Origin: Ganoderma boninense | Lineage: Eukaryota; Basidiomycota; Agaricomycetes; Polyporales; Polyporaceae | Assembly: GCA_002900995.3 (NCBI GenBank) | Contig: CM035309.1 | Location: 1,122,389 to 1,186,388 of the forward strand | Direction: 5' to 3' | DNA length: 64,000 bases | In this document: positions 58,115 to 64,000 of the stretch, piece by piece | Position numbering within the stretch: the stretch's first letter is position 1 | How the letters are laid out: every line of letters begins with the position of its first letter | Notes under the pieces: generated by a model | Database searches by the model: none | The model's input: only the letters and a program-made list of their open reading frames with translations | Told to the model about the DNA's origin: nothing | Made by a program: the position numbers and the translations under genes

Positions 58115-59290
58115 TTATGCGGCACTGGTTTTCCTGCGGTCCTCTACTTTTGGCGCGAGTTCATAATCTGCGAAGCCCTGAGATGCTTGTACAACGTCAT
58201 CGGGAGCATCAGGTTCAAGATGTCCTTGCGCGTTTCGCCGAGCCCTACGTGTGCAAGGTATCAGTAACGGTGCGGTAGAAAGGACAGGAATGCTAACCGG
58301 AAGAATGTGTATGACAATACGATGTCGTCCAGATTCCTGCATGCTGGATCATCTAGGACATCACGATCGATAAAGAAGAGGAGTGGCATGTCGACTTCCT
58401 CTCCAGCGAGTAGCTTCTGCTCCTCAAAACAGAAGCACTCCACCTTCGCAAAGTACGGCGCAATCTACGAGTTGCAATAGTCAGCTGAAAATTCGAAAAC
58501 ACCGTAAGGGACGATGTACCCTGTCAGGGGTGACGTTGTACGTTGCAATGCCGATGATGTCCTTGTCCGAAGTGTTCTTGGCTTTGTAGAACGCAAGGCT
58601 AGTTTCCCCAGGCAACACGCTCACGAATTTCTGTTGGGGAACGAAGGACCATGGAAGAGCATCGGACGTGTCCGCATTGAAGTGGACTTTGATGCGCTTC
58701 GCATCTTCCACGGGAACAAGACGATCCGCCTCAAATTTGCCCATTCCGACCTTGGGCGTACCTGCAAATCCCGTTGCGGCACAGAACATGCGGTACAATG
58801 GGACCGCTGCATACGTCACACCTACGCCCAGAACAATCTGACAAGGAGCATATTAAACGTTTGAGCACAGTGAAGGATGACAGGGGGGACGCACGACGGC
58901 TGTAGTGTACATGAGAAGGCTACGGTTCCGCGCCGCATACATCTCCTCCCGGGACCTAAAGCGGGGACGAGGTCCTGGAGAGGGCGCCCCAGAAGATGAC
59001 GACGGACCAGCATTTCTCGACGCTGCTCTCCTTGATCCATGACCGGCTGAGAACGCTCCGGGCGGGGGTGAACGTGTCGATGTGCGCAATGTATGTCGCG
59101 AGGCCGTGTGGATGGGATTCTGTGTCACGAGAATCACTGAATCACGGAAATAATGCAGACAGGGACGCCAAAGGGCACGTACGCGAGCAGTGAATATGGG
59201 ACTAGCGACGTGCCTCTTGAATGAGGAGAGGCATGGGCCCCTGCACGCCGGACGCAGGAGGGCGGCGGCGGAGAGTCCAAGATGGTTCAT
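58115..59290 (-). CDS. COX11: cytochrome c oxidase assembly protein COX11 (~315 aa)
   Basis: Inner-membrane copper chaperone that delivers copper to the CuB site of Cox1 (CtaG family). Exons on the minus strand: 59290-59183, 59119-58895, 58837-58520, 58464-58298, 58244-58115; no frame breaks. A basic presequence and Ser/Pro-rich linker precede SREEMYAARNRSLLMYTTAV. The single membrane helix is IVLGVGVTYAAVPLYRMFCA. The beta domain carries the copper motif KVECFCFEEQ, and the end SYTFFRARRNAQGHLEPDAP is diagnostic. The 63-nt intron at 59120-59182 is in frame and stop-free. Divergent from the J-protein gene (start 59486) with 195 bp between starts. Confidence 0.93.
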
Positions 59291-59485
59291 GGTGAGACGA
59301 GGGCGCTACAGCCGACCCGCCTCTCTCCGACTAACGACCATCGTCTCGACCAGCTCCCGCGCCTCTTCACCTTCCTTCAGCCGCCTACCCCACGCCCCGC
59401 ACCAAGTTTATTACCCAACAGCTCCGCGAAACGGTCTTGGTCCTATAGACGCAAATAATCCCGCCGCGCGCAGTCGCCTGTTACC

Positions 59486-60597
59486 ATGTCCTCGGCTTCG
59501 TCCTCCACACCCACATCTTCCTCCAGGCCCAATGAACCCTCGGCGGACGATATTGAGAAGCTCCTGAACAGGGAGGCAACGGCCTTTCAACGGGAGATGG
59601 AGGTTGAACGCATCCTGAAGGCCTTTAAGCTCAAGTACGTCGTCGTTGCCAGCTTCTCACGCAGTCCTCACAGACAACTCCCTCTCAATATTCAATCCTC
59701 CCGTTTCTCTAGCCCCTACGAACTCCTGGATCTCGGTGAGGAGGCCACGCCAGAAGAGATCAAGAAGAAGTACAGGCAGCTCTCGCTCTGTGAGCATCCC
59801 ACCGAACCTCCTCGGCCCTGCGAAATGGGAGATGTAACCTCATGTTGAATTGACTATTGACGACCACCGTACGTTTCCTAATGTCTAGTCATCCATCCTG
59901 ACAAGACCCCCCACCCCCGTGCCCCAGATGCTTTTGATCTCCTCAAGAAGGTCCGTACTCCTACCGCCACCCACTTGCTTTCCCCCTGGTTTCGTCACGC
60001 ACACGACCAACCGCTATCTCTGAGGAGTCTTGGGGGATGTACGCTGATCCTTATGTATTCACAGGCTGAGTCTGACTTGTCGGACAAAACCAAGCGGGAG
60101 GAGCTTGATGCAGTCATCAACCAAGCCCGTGTTGTATTATTGAAGAACCTCTCGCTCCCTCTGACAACGCGCGATGACGACCCGAAGCTGAAAGGGCTGA
60201 CACCTTCATGGAGACAACAGATCCTTGCCAAGTCCAAGGAGTTCCTCATAGATGAGGAGGTTCGAAGGCGAAAGTGAGCGGTTCCCGCATATAACATAGA
60301 CCAGGAGGCACGTTGACTGACTCGTCGCGTCAGGGCCGTCAAGATGAACCTCGCGAACGAAGGTCTGGAAGCTCGGAAGAAAGAAGACGAAGTAAATGCA
60401 AAGAAGAGGAAAGCAGAGGAGGAAGCCCAGTGGGAAGGTACGTTCTCGAGTTCCCTCTCTGTTCCCTCCCTGGTCTCTAGCGGCTCACCTGACATTACCT
60501 GAATGTAGAGAATCGTGAGCAGAGAGTAGACAACTGGAGAAACTTCTCCAATAACTCAAAGAAGAAGAAAAAGACGAAGGTCGCCCTCCTTGGGTGA
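59486..60597 (+). CDS. J-domain protein, DNAJC8/Spf31-like (229 aa)
   Basis: Spliceosome-associated J protein by similarity to human DNAJC8 and fission-yeast Spf31. Exons: 59486-59634, 59713-59789, 59889-59950, 60065-60273, 60334-60437, 60509-60597; no frame breaks. The J domain (NPYELLDLGEEATPEEIKKK) keeps HPD in FIHPDKTPHP. It is preceded by an N-terminal helix with REATAFQREMEVERILKAF, as in DNAJC8. The C-terminal half is a long charged helix (ARKKEDEVNAKKRKAEEEAQ). The end RVDNWRNFSNNSKKKKKTKV is a likely nuclear signal. A nuclear splicing role is inferred from the family, not from the neighbourhood. Confidence 0.88.
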
Positions 60598-60942
60598 GGG
60601 TGGACGCTGTCTTATGCATCGTATGTATTCATAGAGGATCTCAACGCGATGACTGTTACACGTCCCCAGACAAGTTGTGCAGTGATGTATTTTTTCACGA
60701 CAGTTTAATAGACGACTCATTGGAACACTGGAGGCAAGAAGTCCGGATACCGTGCGCATACAACAAGCTTGCAAGCAGTTCAGGAAGATCATTACCAAGT
60801 CTCCTTAGTACAATACAGATACATCAACGTCATGGTCTGCCAATTACATGCGCGTATTTTATTCATTCACCACCCCCCGGTAATATACTCCCATTATAGT
60901 ATGGGTCCTAGAATACACAAGACGCGACAACGCCAACGTACC
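60598..60942. other. intergenic between convergent genes
   Basis: The 3' flanks of the J-protein gene (+) and RMI1 (-). No other feature. Confidence 0.4.
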
Positions 60943-63060
60943 TCAATCCGAGAGCTCGATGACGTCTGCGTCCGTCTGACGTACAACACGTCTCCGGACA
61001 TGCCGCGTCGGGACAGGCACATTCTCTTTGTCGATCTCTTCCTCGTCTTCGCTAATGTCGATCACGTTCATCGAGCCCGTCGCAGCCCCCGCATTCCGCT
61101 TCGCGATCGGGATGGACGGCCGCGATGACGTGTGCGAGACTGACGCCCCGCGCGGCCCCGGGACTGGGGTATTCTTCCTGGACGGGGCACGTTCGCGGGC
61201 GGTGCTCGACGTCGACACTGCCGTCGTCCCGCCCAAGCTGAACAGCGTCGCCTGGCTGTCCAGCTTGGCCTGCGGCTTCGTTTCCACCTGCGTCTGCGTT
61301 TGGCTTTGGCCCCGTGTCCGCGTCGCGGTGCTGGCGCCACTTTTCCCGTTGATGTTCGGCGGCGGCGGATCCTTCAACCCCTCCTCCTCGGCGCGCGAGA
61401 CGGACTCAAGGAAGCTGTCGTTCATCTCGAAGTCGAACCCGTAGTCGTCCGAGCTCGGCTCCGCACCAAAGACGATCTCCTTCTCCTTCTCCTTCTCCCT
61501 GTCTCTGTCCTTCTCTTTGGCTTTCTCCTTCGTCTTCTGCGCGGCCTTCGCTCTCGCCCTGGCAATGTCCAGCGGGCGAGAAGAAGCAGCGATGCTCGAG
61601 CACGGAGCAGACGCGAAGACGTCGTCGTCCGACCCGTCCTCGTCGCTGTCCGGGATGTCTATCGCAGGCGCACGAGGGGGCGACAGCCCGATTGTCCTCG
61701 CGAACTCCTTCATCGCGTCTCTCGACCCGGGCCCAGTCAGCGTCACCGTCGCCTCGTCGTCGCCGTCACCATCGCCATCATCTTCCCCCTTCTCTCTCAT
61801 CCTCCAGCCTCTGTTTTCCTTTATCACGTGACGCAGCGCCGAAAAAGCGCGAGCGCTGTAGAACGTCCTCGCGTGGGGGTGGCTCAGACGAGGGTTCCCG
61901 GCTAGCGCGGCTGGGTTTCTTGCGCCGACGAGGCTCTGCTGCGTCGTCGGCGTGCTCTAACGCGTTCAACGGTACTGCACTAGAGGGTCCCGCACGCGGC
62001 GAGGGCGGGGGAGATATCTCGCGGAGTGGCGAGCGGGGACTAGGCATTGGGGAACGACGCGCAAAGGGGCGAGGCAACGCGCGGTGCGGCTGGTGCTGGT
62101 GCTGGTGCTGGTGCTGGTGCTGGAGCGCGAGCTGGAGCAGGCGGCGGTGGGCGTGGAGGTGCTTGTGCGGGTTCAGGTTGTGGCTGCGCGGGTGGGGTGG
62201 GTCCGCCGGTGCTTCTTCGCTGTGGAGGTTGGTTAAGAAGTTGATAGGTGGATGTTGACGAGGGGAAGGACGCGGTGAACGTACCCAAGACGCAACTTCA
62301 AGCCGCGCAGGAAAATCGCTTCGCGCCGCTCATCACGATCTGCGGTCTGGTGGCCTTTGAGTTCGACGCATCTTGGCTCGAGGAACGCTGTTCCCCGGCG
62401 GATCGTGACGTCTCTTATGACCATCTGTGCTTGGTACGTGTCAGAGACCGTGTACGACGGACCAGGATCGGGGCGCAACTCACTTTGTACCCTAGCGGTG
62501 TTTCCCCAAGCTCGAACTGAGGCAGAGGCTTGAACTCGATGGCAGGCAGCACCGATGCGCCGTCGCTCAGTTGGAACTGGAGCATAGACCGTGGGTACTT
62601 GGGCATGGGCTTCTGTTCTCGCGCGTCCCCACGCGCGTCGCGCAACTCTGCCTGCTTGCGGTACTCGACGCGCGACTCGTGGACCTGCAGCAGGCTGTAT
62701 GCGCTGTGTCCAATTTCCATTAGCTCCGTGACCTCGACGAGGACGGGGCCTTTGAGCACGGTATGGTTGGCACTGAGAACGTCCTGCGGAAAGCCCGTGC
62801 CCGCGACCATGCTATCGGCAAAGTCGGATCCGAGGAGCTGGGTGTCGACGTTCTCGAGGATGGTAGGCATGTCGCGTGCGGGGTTAAGCTGGAGCTCGTC
62901 CTGGATCCACGTGTAGCAACCCTCAAGCCATTCCTTCCGGTGCAACGGCGTAAGCCGTGAAAAACGTCGCGTTAGAACCTGGGTTACTCACGGGATCGAC
63001 GGTAGGTTGGGGGTAGGTGCGCTTGACCCACTGGAGGACTTGAGGTGGAGGCGGTGGCAT
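60943..63060 (-). CDS. RMI1: RMI1-like RecQ-mediated genome instability protein (~644 aa)
   Basis: OB-fold subunit of the RecQ helicase-topoisomerase III-RMI1 complex that dissolves double Holliday junctions. Exons on the minus strand: 63060-62992, 62933-62484, 62424-62285, 62219-60943. The N-terminal helical bundle (QVLQWVKRTYPQPTVDPEWL) is followed by the OB fold: PRSMLQFQLSDGASVLPAIE, LPQFELGETPLGYK, VIRDVTIRRGTAFLEPRCVE. The C-terminal ~420 residues are disordered, with a (His-Gln)n run from a CTGGTG repeat, Lys/Glu/Asp-rich runs, and acidic clusters (IDISEDEEEIDKEN). One extra G in the GGGGG run (forward 61785-61789) splits the last exon; removing it joins EDEREGEDDGDGDGDDEA. The conserved domain lies entirely before the break. 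Confidence 0.87.
62090..62123. repeat. (CTGGTG)n hexanucleotide microsatellite
   Basis: About 5.6 uninterrupted CTGGTG units. On the minus strand, within the last RMI1 exon, they encode alternating His-Gln. Length variation here would be in frame. Confidence 0.9.
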
Positions 63061-63852
63061 GGTTGGGAGATGGAAAGAGAAGGAGGCTGAATCAGGAGTA
63101 GGTTGGCGTTTTGATGCGAGTGGAAGGCTTCGTGGAATAGATCAATTCGGGGTTTGTACTCACCGGGGGCTGATATGAAAATGACAGAATACCAATAACT
63201 CCTAAGAGGTGTGATAGAGTAGACGTTTGATTCGGGTCGAGGTACAGCGAGACTCGGGCTGGCCAGAGGGCGCAGATTGGGGGCGCAACGGCATTGTCGA
63301 CAAGGCAATTACTAGGCATGGGCAAGGTCCTTTGTGTACGCAAGGTTTACTCACTTTAAAGCTTCGACATATGAAGCTGATTCCGTCGAACGGTATGAAA
63401 TGATGGTGGAATGTGGGCCAGTCCGAGGCTTAGGAACTTTGCGGGCCCGAGCTTGAAAGTCTCGGACACCAACGCCGAATGAGAAATGAATGTAATCCCA
63501 CAAAGATGGGCTGCCAAAGTATGATCAATGACGAGCTGTAGAGGACGTCTCGGAGGAGGAGAGAGAGGAGCCGAGTGACGGCGGTGGAGGGAGGAGACAA
63601 GTAGCGAAGCTTGAAGCACTGGCACGCCCGACGCGTTCCCTGCAAGACGCGGTATGACGCGTGACGCAAGTGCACGTGATGGTGTGACGCAGAGTCGAGT
63701 TGCGGGGAGCCGTCGCACAGTCGGCGTCCTGAGCTCGGACGACATCGGTCGTAGCCTGCCCGCTCTCGTCGTCTCGAGCCAGCGGCGCATCTGACGCCCA
63801 GTAATGCTACCGGCCTTCTTCCGTTCGCGGGCGTAACGGGCATATAACACTC
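63061..63852. other. divergent intergenic region
   Basis: Between the starts of RMI1 (-) and the partial gene at 63853 (+). The minus-strand ORFs here (63356-63850) are Arg/Ser/Pro-rich chance frames without family features. Confidence 0.4.
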
Positions 63853-64000
63853 ATGCTTCCATCTTCTTACCGTCTCCTCGTGTCACGACGCCTGCCTATG
63901 CAACCACACATCCGCTCGTCCACCAGACGGGCAAATTCAACCAAAACGACTTCCCCTCTACCCTCCTTACCTCGTCTTCCTGTGCCCGACTTGCATGCCA
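63853..64000 (+). CDS. 5' end of a mitochondrial protein, probably carnitine O-acetyltransferase (partial)
   Basis: The ORF opens at the ATG at 63853 and runs to the window edge. The first ~30 residues form a mitochondrial presequence (SYRLLVSRRLPMQPHIRSST), followed by SPLPSLPRLPVPDLHA. The 'LPRLPVPxL' string is how the mature part of many choline/carnitine acyltransferases begins, so Cat2-type carnitine acetyltransferase is the likeliest identity. Only 49 codons are visible and the catalytic domain lies outside the window. Confidence 0.5.
   Translation, partial: MLPSSYRLLVSRRLPMQPHIRSSTRRANSTKTTSPLPSLPRLPVPDLHA

Noticed and set aside
63356..63850. 164-aa minus-strand ORF near the window end
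   Set aside because: Lies in the shared promoter of RMI1 and the partial gene; no family features.

Overview
The window looks like nuclear DNA of a filamentous basidiomycete, most likely an Agaricomycete (a polypore would fit, but the species is not determinable here). Genes are GC-rich and split by many 45-100 nt introns with GT donors, AG acceptors and CTRAY-like branch points. Several proteins are of types common in mushrooms: a HET-domain protein, sedolisin, GPI-type aspartic protease, F-box, and a fungal N-domain/ubiquitin-like protein. There is no rRNA, convincing tRNA, CRISPR array or bacterial-style operon. Exon coordinates were read by eye from splice consensus and reading-frame continuity.

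Layout. 1-6 kb is gene-poor and holds two small tandem paralogous genes (1077-1612 and 4420-4934) of a family I do not recognise. 6-13.5 kb: secreted GH5 exo-beta-1,3-glucanase, an unknown mitochondrially targeted protein, a divergently transcribed ER-type DnaJ, and a WD-repeat relic. 13.7-27 kb: a large acidic single-span membrane protein, an F-box protein, exportin-T (tRNA export), and a CUL3-type cullin. 27-35.8 kb: a Gln-rich protein, secreted sedolisin, a coiled-coil protein, and a membrane-anchored metallophosphatase. 36-46 kb: pepsin-like GPI protease, glutathione peroxidase, a fungal N-domain/ubiquitin-like protein, a two-span membrane protein, and an acidic unknown. 47-53.6 kb: RMD1/DUF155 protein, a candidate terminal-inverted-repeat element, a Gfo/Idh/MocA oxidoreductase, and an Acl4-like TPR chaperone. 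53.7-64 kb: an unknown protein abutting tail-to-tail a HET-domain protein, COX11, a DNAJC8/Spf31-like J protein, RMI1, and the first codons of a probable carnitine acetyltransferase cut by the window end.

Most genes are housekeeping and functionally unrelated to their neighbours. Several pairs are divergent with short shared promoters (280, 425, 183 and 195 bp). Two cross-cutting observations matter for anyone using the annotation. First, about two dozen single-base frame breaks interrupt otherwise conserved coding exons, many in homopolymers; they look more like consensus errors than gene death, except perhaps in the cullin, which has six. Second, the tandem small genes share an unusual architecture: a non-canonical GC-AG first intron and a 6-nt micro-exon. 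That is the best candidate here for something undescribed.
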